In this document: positions 8,228 through 16,402 of the stretch, one piece after another
Layout of the letters: every line of letters starts with the position of its first letter
Position numbering within the stretch: the first letter of the stretch is position 1
Assembly: GCF_009729855.1 (NCBI RefSeq)
Contig: NZ_WODA01000018.1
Span: 1 to 48,073, forward strand
Length of the DNA: 48,073 nucleotides
Source of the DNA: Agromyces luteolus
GTDB lineage: Bacteria > Actinomycetota > Actinomycetes > Actinomycetales > Microbacteriaceae
Direction of reading: 5' to 3'
Program-made: the position numbers and the translations under genes
Notes under the pieces: model-generated
Databases searched by the model: none
The model's input: only the letters and a program-made list of their open reading frames with translations
What the model was told of the DNA's origin: nothing

Positions 8228-9162
8228 TGACCACCGCAACCACCACCCTGGCGCAGGCCGAGGAGGCCCTGCCCACGGGCGCCACCGACGCCGTCGGCGG
8301 CGGACGACGCCCCCGTCGCGGCCGCGGCCGCGAGTCCGACGACACCCGCCGAATCAACTGGTGGGCGACCGCCCTCATCGCGGTGTGCTCGCTCACCGTG
8401 CTGATCCCGCTCTACCTCGCGGTCGTCGTCGCCCTGAAGACCCCCGACCAGCTGGTGTCGGGCACGGGCTTCGAGTGGCCGAACCCCGTGAACTGGGGCA
8501 ACTTCGCCGAAGCCTGGCAGCGGACGAACTTCCCGCAGGCGCTCACGAACACCGCCCTCATCACGGTCGGCTCGGTCGTGTTCACGCTGCTGACGAGCTC
8601 GATCGTCGCGTACGCGCTGGCCCGCAACATCCACCGGCCGTTCTTCAAGGGCGTGTTCTTCTACCTGCTCGCGGCGCTGTTCATCCCGTTCCCGATCATC
8701 ATGCTGCCGCTCGTGAAGCAGACCGCGATCCTCGGGCTCGACAACCAGGCCGGCATGATCGTGCTCTACACGATCTACGGGCTCTCGCTGAACGTGTTCA
8801 TCTACACGGCCTACATCCGCTCGATCCCGATCGAGCTCGAGGAGGCCGCGCGGGTGGACGGCGCCTCGACCTGGCGGGTGTTCTGGCAGGTGATCTTCCC
8901 GCTGCTCGCGCCCATGAACGCGACGGTCGGCATCCTCACCTGCGTGTGGGCGTGGAACGACTTCATCATGCCCCTCGTGGTGCTGACCGACCCCGCTGCG
9001 CGCACCCTGCCGCTCGCGCAGTACGTGTTCCAGGGCCAGTTCAACACCGAGTACACGACGGCGTTCGCGTCCTACCTCATGGCGATGGCGCCGCTGCTCA
9101 TCGTGTACATCTTCAGCCAGCGCTGGGTGATCTCCGGCGTCACCCGAGGCTCGATCAAGTAA
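8227..9162 (+). CDS. ABC sugar permease, MalG/UgpE type
   Basis: 311 residues; its ATG overlaps the previous stop by one base (TGATG). After a 45-residue, Gly/Arg-rich cytoplasmic tail there are six membrane segments and the EAA loop EEAARVDGASTWRVFWQVIF, with the WAWNDF motif common in MalG-like subunits near the C-terminus. It is the partner of the MalF-type permease. The N-terminal extension is low-complexity and unusual in length, but the ATGA-type coupling supports the start. Confidence 0.93.
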   Translation: MTTATTTLAQAEEALPTGATDAVGGGRRPRRGRGRESDDTRRINWWATALIAVCSLTVLIPLYLAVVVALKTPDQLVSGTGFEWPNPVNWGNFAEAWQRTNFPQALTNTALITVGSVVFTLLTSSIVAYALARNIHRPFFKGVFFYLLAALFIPFPIIMLPLVKQTAILGLDNQAGMIVLYTIYGLSLNVFIYTAYIRSIPIELEEAARVDGASTWRVFWQVIFPLLAPMNATVGILTCVWAWNDFIMPLVVLTDPAARTLPLAQYVFQGQFNTEYTTAFASYLMAMAPLLIVYIFSQRWVISGVTRGSIK

Positions 9163-9168
9163 CCTGCG

Positions 9169-9218
9169 CGGATGCCGCGGGGCGGGCGCTGCGTGCAGAC
9201 CCCGTCCCGCGGCATCCG
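9169..9218 (+). repeat. GGATGCC hairpin inside the sugar operon
   Basis: CGGATGCCGCGGG (9169-9181) and CCCGCGGCATCCG (9206-9218) are perfect 13-bp arms around a 24-base loop, seven bases after the permease stop and before the GH13 ribosome-binding site. No T-run follows, so partial attenuation or mRNA stabilisation is more plausible than full termination. It is built from the GGATGCC motif that recurs throughout the window. Confidence 0.7.
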
Positions 9219-9246
9219 TTCGATCCCTTCGAAAGGAAACACCCCG

Positions 9247-11010
9247 ATGACCGACGCCCGGCTCTCGACGACCGACGCGCCCGCCACCCTCGCCGATGCC
9301 ACCGTGCTCGCCGCCGACCCCGACTGGTGGCGGCAGGCCGCGGTCTACCAGATCTACCCGCGCAGCTTCGCGGACGCGAACGGCGACGGCATCGGCGACC
9401 TCCGCGGCATCACGTCGCGCGTGCCGTACCTGGTGGAACTCGGCGTCGACGCCGTCTGGCTGTCGCCGTTCTACCCGTCGGCGCTCGCCGACGGCGGGTA
9501 CGACGTCGACGACTACCGGAACGTCGACCCCAAGCTCGGCACGCTCGCCGACTTCGACGAGCTCATCGCGGCGCTGCACGCCTCCGGCATCCGCCTCATC
9601 GCCGACATCGTGCCGAACCACTCGTCGAACCGGCACGAATGGTTCCGCGAGGCGCTCGAGTCGCCGCGCGGGTCGGCGGCCCGTGAGCGCTACATCTTCC
9701 GCGACGGCGAGGGGCCGGATGGCTCGGAGCCGCCGAGCGACTGGCAGTCGATCTTCGGCGGCTCGGCGTGGGAGCCCGTGGGCGACGGCCAGTTCTACCT
9801 GCACCTGTTCGCGCCCGAGCAGCCCGACCTGAACTGGGCGAACCGCGAGGTGCGCGACGACTTCCTGCGCACGCTGCGCTTCTGGTCCGACCGCGGGGTC
9901 GACGGCTTCCGAGTGGACGTCGCGCACGCCCTCGCGAAGGACCTCACCTACCCGCTGCGCTCGCACGCCGAGCTCGAGGCGACGAAGCTCGTCACCGACG
10001 GCTCGCACCCGCTCTGGGATCGCGAGGAGCTCGACGAGATCTACGCCGAGTGGCGCGCCGTGTTCGACGAGTACGAGCCGCCCCGCATCGCGGTCGCCGA
10101 GGCGTGGGTCGAGCCGACGCGCCGGCACCGGTACGCGGCACCGACCAGCCTCGGCCAGGCGTTCAACTTCGACCTGCTGCGCGCGAACTTCTCCGCGGCG
10201 GAGTTCCACGAGATCGTCGACCGCAACATGGTCTTCTCGGCCGAGACAGGCTCCTCGAACACGTGGGTGTTCTCGAACCACGACGTCGTGCGCCACGCCA
10301 CGCGGTACGGCCTGCCGGCCGACCCCTCGGGCGACGGCGCGCCCGGTCGGGAGTGGCTGCTGGACGGCGGCTCGCCCGCCGAGGTCGACGCCGCCTGCGG
10401 CCTCCGGCGAGCGCGCGCCGCGACGCTGTTCCTGCTGGCGCTGCCCGGCAGCGCGTACCTCTACCAGGGCGAGGAGCTCGGACTCCCCGAGGTCGGCGAG
10501 ATCCCTCCGGCCGACCGCCAGGACCCGTCCTTCTTCCGCAACGCCGGCGTCGAGGTCGGGCGAGACGGATGCCGCGTGCCGCTGCCGTGGGACGCCGACG
10601 CGCCGTCGTTCGGCTTCGGGCCCGCCGGCTCGGATGCCTCGCATCTGCCGCAGCCGTCGTGGTTCGGGTCGTACGCGGTCTCCGCACAGGCCCCCGATCC
10701 GTCGTCGACCCTCTCGATGTACCGCCGCGCGCTCGCGCTGCGGCACGAGCTGCAGGGCGCCGAGGAGCTCGCGTGGATCGCGCTGGACGGCGCAGCGGGC
10801 GGTGCCGCCGGCGGTGCCGACGCCGCCGTCGAATCCGACGTGCTCGCCTTCCAGCGCCCCGGCGGATGGACCGTGGTCACGAACTTCGGCACGACCCCGT
10901 TCGCGCTGCCCGCCGAGCTCGCCGGACTCGAGTTGCTCCTCTCGAGCTCCCCGGATGCCGACTCCGCTCCCGCCGCCATCCCCGCCGAGACCACCCTCTG
11001 GCTCCGCTGA
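9247..11010 (+). CDS. GH13 alpha-glucosidase / oligo-1,6-glucosidase-like enzyme
   Basis: 587 residues. Conserved GH13 regions are present in order: YQIYPRSFADANGDGIGDL, region I DIVPNHSS, region II GFRVDVAHAL (nucleophile Asp224), region III VAEAWV (acid/base Glu285) and region IV FSNHDVVRH (Asp346). The Asp-Val-Ala-His form of region II and the overall length fit retaining alpha-glucosidases. It has no signal peptide, so it probably acts in the cytosol on imported oligosaccharides. A frame extending back to 9172 exists, but ATG 9247 has AAAGGAAA upstream and the extension is made of the hairpin. It is the last gene of the sugar operon. Confidence 0.9.
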   Translation: MTDARLSTTDAPATLADATVLAADPDWWRQAAVYQIYPRSFADANGDGIGDLRGITSRVPYLVELGVDAVWLSPFYPSALADGGYDVDDYRNVDPKLGTLADFDELIAALHASGIRLIADIVPNHSSNRHEWFREALESPRGSAARERYIFRDGEGPDGSEPPSDWQSIFGGSAWEPVGDGQFYLHLFAPEQPDLNWANREVRDDFLRTLRFWSDRGVDGFRVDVAHALAKDLTYPLRSHAELEATKLVTDGSHPLWDREELDEIYAEWRAVFDEYEPPRIAVAEAWVEPTRRHRYAAPTSLGQAFNFDLLRANFSAAEFHEIVDRNMVFSAETGSSNTWVFSNHDVVRHATRYGLPADPSGDGAPGREWLLDGGSPAEVDAACGLRRARAATLFLLALPGSAYLYQGEELGLPEVGEIPPADRQDPSFFRNAGVEVGRDGCRVPLPWDADAPSFGFGPAGSDASHLPQPSWFGSYAVSAQAPDPSSTLSMYRRALALRHELQGAEELAWIALDGAAGGAAGGADAAVESDVLAFQRPGGWTVVTNFGTTPFALPAELAGLELLLSSSPDADSAPAAIPAETTLWLR

Positions 11011-11040
11011 CGCGCCGGCCCCCACGCACGTTCAAGCACC

Positions 11041-11087
11041 ATTTCTGGGGTGGAGTACGCCCGCACACCGACCTCCACCCCAGAAAT
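11041..11087. repeat. Palindromic repeat family 1, copy B
   Basis: ATTTCTGGGGTGGAG (11041-11055) and CTCCACCCCAGAAAT (11073-11087) are a perfect 15-bp inverted repeat. It lies between the convergent GH13 and nuclease-like genes and is preceded by CACC and followed by CGCACTC, as in copy A. Confidence 0.88.
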
Positions 11088-11109
11088 CGCACTCGATCGG
11101 AGGCCTGCC

Positions 11110-12090
11110 CTAGCGCACGATCAGGTGCACCGGCTTCCGCACGATAGGGAGGCCGGCAGCGACCAGCCGGTCGCGGATCGGGTCCCGCCGCCACATCTCC
11201 TTCCAGTCCCACCGCACGAATCCTGTCACCAGCAGGCGAATCGCGTCCTCTCGCGCCTTCTCCGCGAGCACGGCGTCGGCGGCCGATCCTCCTTCGCCGC
11301 TCACGTACTTGCCTCGTCCGTCCGCCTCCCCCACGACCTCGTGCTCGGGCCACCAGAAGTCGAGGTAGGCATCGCGATCGAGTGCGGGCAGGCGCATCCG
11401 ATGCTGGAGTACCGGCTGGGGGAACCCGAACTCCTCGACGACGAGGCGGCTCATCGTCTCGAGCGGGCTGTCGGCGTCGGTCGTCGCACGCGTCAGCACC
11501 TCGTCCACACGCCGGCTGCCGTGGTACGGCAGGAGCCGCTCGTGCTCGGCACGGAGCTCGGCTAGGGTCGTCAGCGGCGGCGGCGCGGCGGCCGATCGCG
11601 ACACGCGGAGCGCGGCATCCGTCGCCACCAGCGCCGTCGCGAGTGGCGCGTGCCGCGCGAGCTGCACCAGGCTGAAGGCGATCGTCGTGGTCGTCAGCCC
11701 ATCGGTCTGCACGGTCGAGATGTCAGCGGTGCGCGCGACCCTGACGACATCGCCGCGGCGACTCCCCCGGCCGTCGCGCGACATGATGTGGACGTTCCGC
11801 GGCCACGGGCCCACGATGGGAAGTCCCGCAAGCGCGATCGCGGCGTACGACGTGAAGATCGGCGCCTTCAGCGAGATTCCCGCAGCTCGGACGAGGTCGC
11901 GATAGCGCGCAGCATCGCGCTCGGGCGCCGACGCGCCGGCTACGCCTACAGGCTCGCGGAACACACCGACTCGCACGCGATGGAGGCGACCTGCCTCGGC
12001 GGCGGCATAGAACTCGGCTTCACGACCCGCGGCGCGAGCGTCGCGGGCCAGGACGAAGCCATGGGTGGTCCTCGGGAACGGCTGGTTCAC
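11110..12090 (-). CDS. AbiEi-like / DUF559-like protein, putative nuclease fold
   Basis: 326 residues from GTG 12090, preceded by AGGA about eight bases upstream. The N-terminal part (about 1-45: [18 protein letters not shown], then [13 protein letters not shown]) resembles the winged-helix start of AbiEi-type antitoxin-domain proteins of actinobacteria. The C-terminal part has [12 protein letters not shown] followed by [11 protein letters not shown] and GFVRWDW, an acidic/Lys pattern like the DUF559/Vsr-type restriction-endonuclease fold. Function is not established; defence or toxin-antitoxin roles are inference. No partner gene is adjacent. Upstream in-frame starts lie inside the flanking palindrome and were rejected. 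Family 1 palindromes lie on both sides of the gene. Confidence 0.65.
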   Translation of the reverse strand: MNQPFPRTTHGFVLARDARAAGREAEFYAAAEAGRLHRVRVGVFREPVGVAGASAPERDAARYRDLVRAAGISLKAPIFTSYAAIALAGLPIVGPWPRNVHIMSRDGRGSRRGDVVRVARTADISTVQTDGLTTTTIAFSLVQLARHAPLATALVATDAALRVSRSAAAPPPLTTLAELRAEHERLLPYHGSRRVDEVLTRATTDADSPLETMSRLVVEEFGFPQPVLQHRMRLPALDRDAYLDFWWPEHEVVGEADGRGKYVSGEGGSAADAVLAEKAREDAIRLLVTGFVRWDWKEMWRRDPIRDRLVAAGLPIVRKPVHLIVR

Positions 12091-12246
12091 CTGCCGATCC
12101 TGCGCTGTCGACGACGGACGCCTCGGGCCCGCCCCCGAGTACGTGGATGACGCACGCCCGTGGACTCCTGTGCAGGCACGGTCATGCCCGGCAAGCGGCG
12201 TCGCGATCACCCATCCAAGCACCATCGCTCGCCGATCCGAGCACCA

Positions 12247-12291
12247 TTTCTGGGGTGGAGTACGGGGTGCACGCGTACTCCACCCCAGAAA
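12247..12291. repeat. Palindromic repeat family 1, copy C
   Basis: Perfect 18-bp arms TTTCTGGGGTGGAGTACG (12247-12264) and its complement (12274-12291) around a 9-base loop. It lies between the divergently read nuclease-like gene and yajQ, so unlike copies A and B it is not at converging gene ends. The shared flanks CACCA and GGCACTC are again present. Confidence 0.88.
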
Positions 12292-12322
12292 CGGCACTCC
12301 AACGGCACGAAAGCCCCCTCGC

Positions 12323-12328
12323 TAGACT
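12323..12328 (+). promoter_or_regulatory. -10 box of leaderless yajQ promoter
   Basis: TAGACT followed by seven bases and the ATG at 12336. No Shine-Dalgarno is present, so transcription probably starts at the A of ATG. Confidence 0.7.
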
Positions 12329-12335
12329 GGCGCGC

Positions 12336-12824
12336 ATGGCTGATTCGACGTTCGACATCGTGAGCAAGGTCGACAAGATGGAGGCGGAGAACGCCGTCAA
12401 CCAGGCCCGCAAGGAGGTCGAGCAGCGCTACGACTTCAAGGGCGTGGGGGCGTCGGTCGAGTGGTCGGGCGAGAAGATCCTGCTGAAGGCCTCGACCGAC
12501 GAGCGCGTCAAGGCGGTGCTCGACGTGGTGCAGTCGAAGTTCATCAAGCGTGGCATCTCGCTGAAGTCGCTCGACTCGGGCGAGCCCTACCCGTCGGGCA
12601 AGGAGTTCCGCATCGAGATCGCCCTGAAGAACGGCATCGACCAGGAGCACGCGAAGAAGATCGGCAAGCTGATCCGCGACGAGGCGCCGAAGACGGTCAA
12701 GTCGCAGATCCAGGGCGACGAGCTCCGCGTCTCGTCGAAGAGCCGCGACGACCTGCAGGAGACCATCCGCCTGCTGAAGGCCGCCGACCTCGACGTCGAC
12801 CTCCAGTTCGTCAACTTCCGCTGA
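12336..12824 (+). CDS. yajQ: YajQ family nucleotide-binding protein
   Basis: 162 residues, the standard length. The whole sequence matches the family: [20 protein letters not shown] at the start, QRYDFKG, and the end [15 protein letters not shown]. Two ferredoxin-like alpha/beta domains are expected. Members bind cyclic di-GMP or other nucleotides in some bacteria and the role in actinobacteria is unclear. The start is fixed by the conserved N-terminus and by the -10 box seven bases upstream. Many in-frame codons before it belong to the palindromic repeat. It is likely monocistronic. Confidence 0.95.
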   Translation: MADSTFDIVSKVDKMEAENAVNQARKEVEQRYDFKGVGASVEWSGEKILLKASTDERVKAVLDVVQSKFIKRGISLKSLDSGEPYPSGKEFRIEIALKNGIDQEHAKKIGKLIRDEAPKTVKSQIQGDELRVSSKSRDDLQETIRLLKAADLDVDLQFVNFR

Positions 12825-12906
12825 CGCGCGCGGATCGGTTCGCGAGCCAGCGGATGCCGCGCTACGGCGCCTTCACGCGCTGGCGACGAGTGGCGTGATC
12901 GTCAAC

Positions 12907-12965
12907 GTGACGACTGAAGTGCCTCCAAATTGACGACTGAAGTGCCCCCGAATTGATGACTGGCC
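12907..12965. repeat. Tandem 23-bp repeats, possible insertion-sequence end
   Basis: Two full units, GTGACGACTGAAGTGCCTCC and TTGACGACTGAAGTGCCCCC, each 23 bp long with their short tails (12907-12929, 12930-12952), are followed by a partial third unit TTGATGACTGGCC (12953-12965). Serial direct repeats of this kind are characteristic of IS21-family ends. No transposase remains here, so this would be a relic. Confidence 0.6.
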
Positions 12966-12993
12966 TCGTATCGCACCCCGGCACGATCGGATG

Positions 12994-13470
12994 TCACCCT
13001 TCGGCCTCGCCCGAGATCGGCGCCGCCCTCGCGCCCGTCAACCGATCCGTCCCGTACCGGAACACGAACACCAACCCGGTGATCATCACCGGAATCGTGA
13101 CCACGTAGACCAACTGCGGGATCACCGTCATCTCGGGCTCGGGCACGACGATCTCGCCGATCAGCGCCGCCAGCCCCGGCGCCGCCGCCAGCAGGGGCGG
13201 CCACCACCGCCGACTCAGCCACCACCCGAGCACCAACGTCGCGGCCAACAGCACGAGTCCGACGATGTACCACGGCGCCGCCGCGCCGCGCGCCTCGAGC
13301 GCCGCCGTCCAAGTGAAGTGCAGGAACGTCTGCCAGAACCACACCCCGAGGCAGATCGTCGCGGCCACCGCGAGGAACGGCCAGACGGCGGCCCCGGCGA
13401 CCAGCAGCCTGCGGCGACCCGGCCCGACCGAACGGGCACCAGCACCATCCCAGACCCCAGCCCTGGTCAC
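12994..13470 (-). CDS. Four-helix membrane protein, function unknown
   Basis: 158 residues with about four transmembrane segments (LLVAGAAVWPFLAVAATICL, WYIVGLVLLAATLVLGWWL, PPLLAAAPGLAALIGEIVV and QLVYVVTIPVMITGLVFVF) and short charged ends. The GTG at 13470 overlaps the stop of the upstream alpha/beta hydrolase as GTGA, which implies translational coupling and decides the start. No family is recognised. Its partner enzyme suggests a role at the membrane, but nothing more can be read from the sequence. Confidence 0.75.
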   Translation of the reverse strand: MTRAGVWDGAGARSVGPGRRRLLVAGAAVWPFLAVAATICLGVWFWQTFLHFTWTAALEARGAAAPWYIVGLVLLAATLVLGWWLSRRWWPPLLAAAPGLAALIGEIVVPEPEMTVIPQLVYVVTIPVMITGLVFVFRYGTDRLTGARAAPISGEAEG

Positions 13471-14522
13471 ACCCGCACCCCGTACCCCTCCAACCACCGC
13501 GTGACCGCCGCGTACGCCGCCGCCCGCGCCGGCTCCCGCGACAGGAACACGTCGTGCAGCGCCCCGTCGATGCGCGCAACCGTGACGTTCGGCCCGAGCT
13601 TCAGCGACTGGCGGGCGATCTCGTCGACGACGAGCACGATGTCCGACGTGAGCATCGCGTCATCCCACGTCGCCTGCAGCACCGAGCGCCCTGACACGAG
13701 GGTCAGGACGGGCGCCCCCACGTCGATGCCGGCGGCGACGGTCGCGTGCCCGGCGAGGATCGCGGTCAGCCAGGCCGGATGCGTGCGGAACCCGCGGTCG
13801 GGCCGCCACGCGTGGTCGTACTCCCACTCCCCGTCGAGCTCCTTCGCGACCGACCGCGTGTAGAACCCGAGGTCGACGTTCGGCATCGGCCCCATCGGGT
13901 CGAGCCGCGCGCGGAACCCGATGACCGGCTGGATCGCCTGCCGCCCGATCCCGCTCAGCTGGAACTCCAGCCACGGACTGTTCAGCACGAGCGCCGCCGC
14001 CCGCCCGCGGTTGCGCGCAGCCCACAGGCTGAGCGTGAGCCCGCCGGTCGAGTGCCCGACGAGAACCAACGGCCGAGCGGATGCCTCCGGCCCACCCTCG
14101 CGCGCGATGGCGCCGAGCGCCGCCTCGATGTCCTCGTCGTACACGGCCAGGTCGGTCATGTACCCGGGCGTCTGCCACTCCCGCAGGCTCCGCCCGTACT
14201 TCCGCAGGTCGAGCGCGTAGAACCGCGCCCCCGCATCGGTCCAGAATCGCGCCAACTCGCGATTGAAGAAGTAGTCGCTCCACCCGTGCACGAACAGCAC
14301 ATCGCACCCGGATGCCGCCGGCCGCCGCTCCGGCTCCGCCTCGCGTTCCCACGGCCAGCGCCATCGGCGCCGAGCGGATGCCGCGGCCTCGCCAGCGTCG
14401 CTCGAGGTGTGCCGCACGAGCGTCGCGACGACCTCGCCCTCGTCGTCAGCCTCGAGCGGCAACTCGAGCTGCTCGAACCCGGGCCCGAGCACGTCGGGCC
14501 GCCACCCGGCTGCATCCCCCAT
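13467..14522 (-). CDS. Alpha/beta hydrolase (monoacylglycerol-lipase-like)
   Basis: 351 residues. The oxyanion-hole strand DVLFVHGWSDYFF, the nucleophile elbow GHSTGG (Ser158) and a C-terminal His in DGALHDVFLS form the catalytic frame. ALDLRKYGRSL is typical of lysophospholipase-like hydrolases. Residues 30-70 are an Arg/Glu-rich insertion not usual in the family. There is no signal peptide. A TAGGCT -10 candidate (14541-14546) lies 18 bases before the ATG, so this gene can have its own promoter even though it follows the tad genes by 44 bases. It is coupled to the membrane protein gene downstream. The substrate is unknown. Confidence 0.88.
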   Translation of the reverse strand: MGDAAGWRPDVLGPGFEQLELPLEADDEGEVVATLVRHTSSDAGEAAASARRRWRWPWEREAEPERRPAASGCDVLFVHGWSDYFFNRELARFWTDAGARFYALDLRKYGRSLREWQTPGYMTDLAVYDEDIEAALGAIAREGGPEASARPLVLVGHSTGGLTLSLWAARNRGRAAALVLNSPWLEFQLSGIGRQAIQPVIGFRARLDPMGPMPNVDLGFYTRSVAKELDGEWEYDHAWRPDRGFRTHPAWLTAILAGHATVAAGIDVGAPVLTLVSGRSVLQATWDDAMLTSDIVLVVDEIARQSLKLGPNVTVARIDGALHDVFLSREPARAAAYAAVTRWLEGYGVRV

Positions 14523-14566
14523 GCCGACCCCCTCGGGGCCAGCCTAGGCAACCGATCCGCCGCACC

Positions 14567-15442
14567 CTACGTGAAGGCCCCGATGATGTTGATCACCGCG
14601 GGATAGAGCAAGACGATGAAGAGGACGGGAAGGATCGCGAAGACCAGCGGGAAGACAACCTTGATGGGGACCTTCATCGCCTGTTCCTCGGCGCGCTGAC
14701 GCCGCTTGATGCGCATCTCACTGGCCTGGACGCGGAGGACGTCGGCGACGGCGATACCGTAGCGGTCGGCCTGTTGGACCGCGCGTATGAACCGCTTCAG
14801 GTCGTCGGAGTTGGTGCGGGCGAGCAGCGCACTGTAGGCATCGGATCTGGAGCGACCGATGGACATGTCCTGCAGGGTTCGGATGAGTTCCTCGGAAAGC
14901 GGACCCGTGCCACCGTGCGCAGCCTTCGCCACCGCGGCTTCGAAGCCGAGACCCGCCTCAACAGCGATCGTCATCTGGTCGAGCGTGTCGGGAAGCGCGA
15001 GGTTGATCGCCGTCTGGCGGTCGTCAGCCCGGCTATTGAGGATGACCTCCGGTGCCACGAGGAGCAAGATTCCGAACACGATGCCGAGCGCCTTCTGCAG
15101 GGGCAGGGCGGCGAAGAAGATCGCCCCGAGGAGCACGAGGATTCCCGCCGCAGACACGAAGATCTTGACAAGGAGGAACCCGCCGACGGTCCACCGGCCG
15201 GCGCGACCAGCGAAGACGATCTTCTTCTGGATCCAGCCCGTGTAACCACGAGGCATCACCGCGGCGAGCGACTCACTGAAGCTCGCGCGTTCCACACGTT
15301 CCCGCTCGGCTTCCGTCGGCGGCGCGAGCACTGCCACGACGTCGCGTCTGGACGGAATCGCGGTGAAAACGAGGAAGACGAGCGCGCCCGAGCCGATCGC
15401 GATCGCCGCGATGGACAGGTACATCAACACAGTCGGTTCCAT
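14567..15442 (-). CDS. tadC: Tad pilus inner-membrane platform protein TadC
   Basis: 291 residues, type II secretion F-domain protein. An N-terminal hydrophobic segment, then two more at about 90-140, surround a cytoplasmic helical domain with LPDTLDQMTIAVEAGLGFE, the signature of this family, and a final membrane helix (VVFPLVFAILPVLFIVLLY). It is the last gene of the tad operon, three bases after tadB. TadB and TadC are thought to form the membrane platform on which the TadA ATPase drives pilin assembly. Confidence 0.93.
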   Translation of the reverse strand: MEPTVLMYLSIAAIAIGSGALVFLVFTAIPSRRDVVAVLAPPTEAERERVERASFSESLAAVMPRGYTGWIQKKIVFAGRAGRWTVGGFLLVKIFVSAAGILVLLGAIFFAALPLQKALGIVFGILLLVAPEVILNSRADDRQTAINLALPDTLDQMTIAVEAGLGFEAAVAKAAHGGTGPLSEELIRTLQDMSIGRSRSDAYSALLARTNSDDLKRFIRAVQQADRYGIAVADVLRVQASEMRIKRRQRAEEQAMKVPIKVVFPLVFAILPVLFIVLLYPAVINIIGAFT

Positions 15443-15445
15443 GGC

Positions 15446-16402
15446 CTAGAACTTCACCTTCACCGCGAAGTACATCCAGACCGTACCGAGCACCATGAGC
15501 ACGAACGCCACGACGAGCGCGAGCCAACCCAGGATCGACTCGAAGAAGGGCGCCAGATAGTCGGGCCGCAGGATCAGAATCCCGAGGAAGACTCCGATCG
15601 GCAGCAGAAGCAGCACGATGGCCGACAGACGTCCCTCAGCGCTCAGAGCCTTGACCTGGCGGCGAATCTGATTCCGCTCTCGGATTGTGGCGGCGGTTCG
15701 GTCGAGGGTCTCAGCCAGGTTGCCACCTGTCTCCCTGTTGATGGCGATCGCCTGGGCCGCCCAGTTGAAGTCATCGCTGTTCATCCGAGCGGCGGTGTCC
15801 GAGAGAGCGGCACCCAGATCTCGTCCGATCCGAGACTCGTTCACGATGCGAAGGAACTCCTCCGACGTCGGCGGGTCGGCGTACCGAGCCACGGAGTCCA
15901 CCGCCTGAACGAGGCCGTGTCCGGCACGCAAGTTTCCGGCGACCAGTTGAAGCGTGTCATCCAACTGGTCGGCGAACCGAGCTTGTCGACGCGATGTGCG
16001 CAGGGCGACATAGCCGCTCGCCAGCATGGGAGCCAGTACCGCGAACACGATACCCAGCACCACAGCCCAAGCCGTACCGAAGCCGACGATGACGCCGAGC
16101 AGCGCCAAGACCGCCGCGAGTGAGAACACGACGAGAATGAAGGCCGATTGAGTCATGCGGATCCCCGCCAACTCGAGTCGCTCCTCGCTGAACATGCCCG
16201 CGGACCGTCGATTCGAGAGTGCGGAATCGATCGCCGACACGGTCTTGTCGGTCGCTTTCGTGAGGGCCGACACGTGCTCTGTCCCGGGCGCGATTCGGCG
16301 CTCCACCGAGACGCGACGGTCCGGTGGCGCAATCACGAACAAGACGATCACGAGAAGAGCGAGCAGCGCCAGGAGGGCACCGGCGGCGAAGACCAGGTTC
16401 AT
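15446..16402 (-). CDS. tadB: Tad pilus inner-membrane platform protein TadB
   Basis: 318 residues, type II secretion F domain. Hydrophobic N-terminus (LLALLALLVIVLFVIA), two central helices, the cytoplasmic T2SSF block (FADQLDDTLQLVAGNLRAGH, and NRETGGNLAETLD) and two C-terminal helices. The ATG overlaps the end of the ATPase gene by four bases (ATGA), showing coupled translation. It pairs with TadC. Confidence 0.94.
   Translation of the reverse strand: MNLVFAAGALLALLALLVIVLFVIAPPDRRVSVERRIAPGTEHVSALTKATDKTVSAIDSALSNRRSAGMFSEERLELAGIRMTQSAFILVVFSLAAVLALLGVIVGFGTAWAVVLGIVFAVLAPMLASGYVALRTSRRQARFADQLDDTLQLVAGNLRAGHGLVQAVDSVARYADPPTSEEFLRIVNESRIGRDLGAALSDTAARMNSDDFNWAAQAIAINRETGGNLAETLDRTAATIRERNQIRRQVKALSAEGRLSAIVLLLLPIGVFLGILILRPDYLAPFFESILGWLALVVAFVLMVLGTVWMYFAVKVKF

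Noticed and set aside
9172..9246. N-terminal extension of the GH13 enzyme to the ATG at 9172
   Set aside because: These codons translate the GGATGCC hairpin, and the proper ribosome-binding site precedes ATG 9247.
8203..11025. Minus-strand open frame of 940 codons spanning a permease and the GH13 gene
   Set aside because: It crosses two well-supported genes and has no recognisable domain.
11041..11087. Simple rho-independent terminator
   Set aside because: The hairpin may terminate transcription, but there is no T-run, and identical arms and flanks at two other sites show that it belongs to a repeat family.
12825..12993. Small gene between yajQ and the membrane protein
   Set aside because: Only the 23-bp repeats and a CCAGCG/CGCTGG hairpin are visible; no frame has a start with a ribosome-binding site or -10 box.
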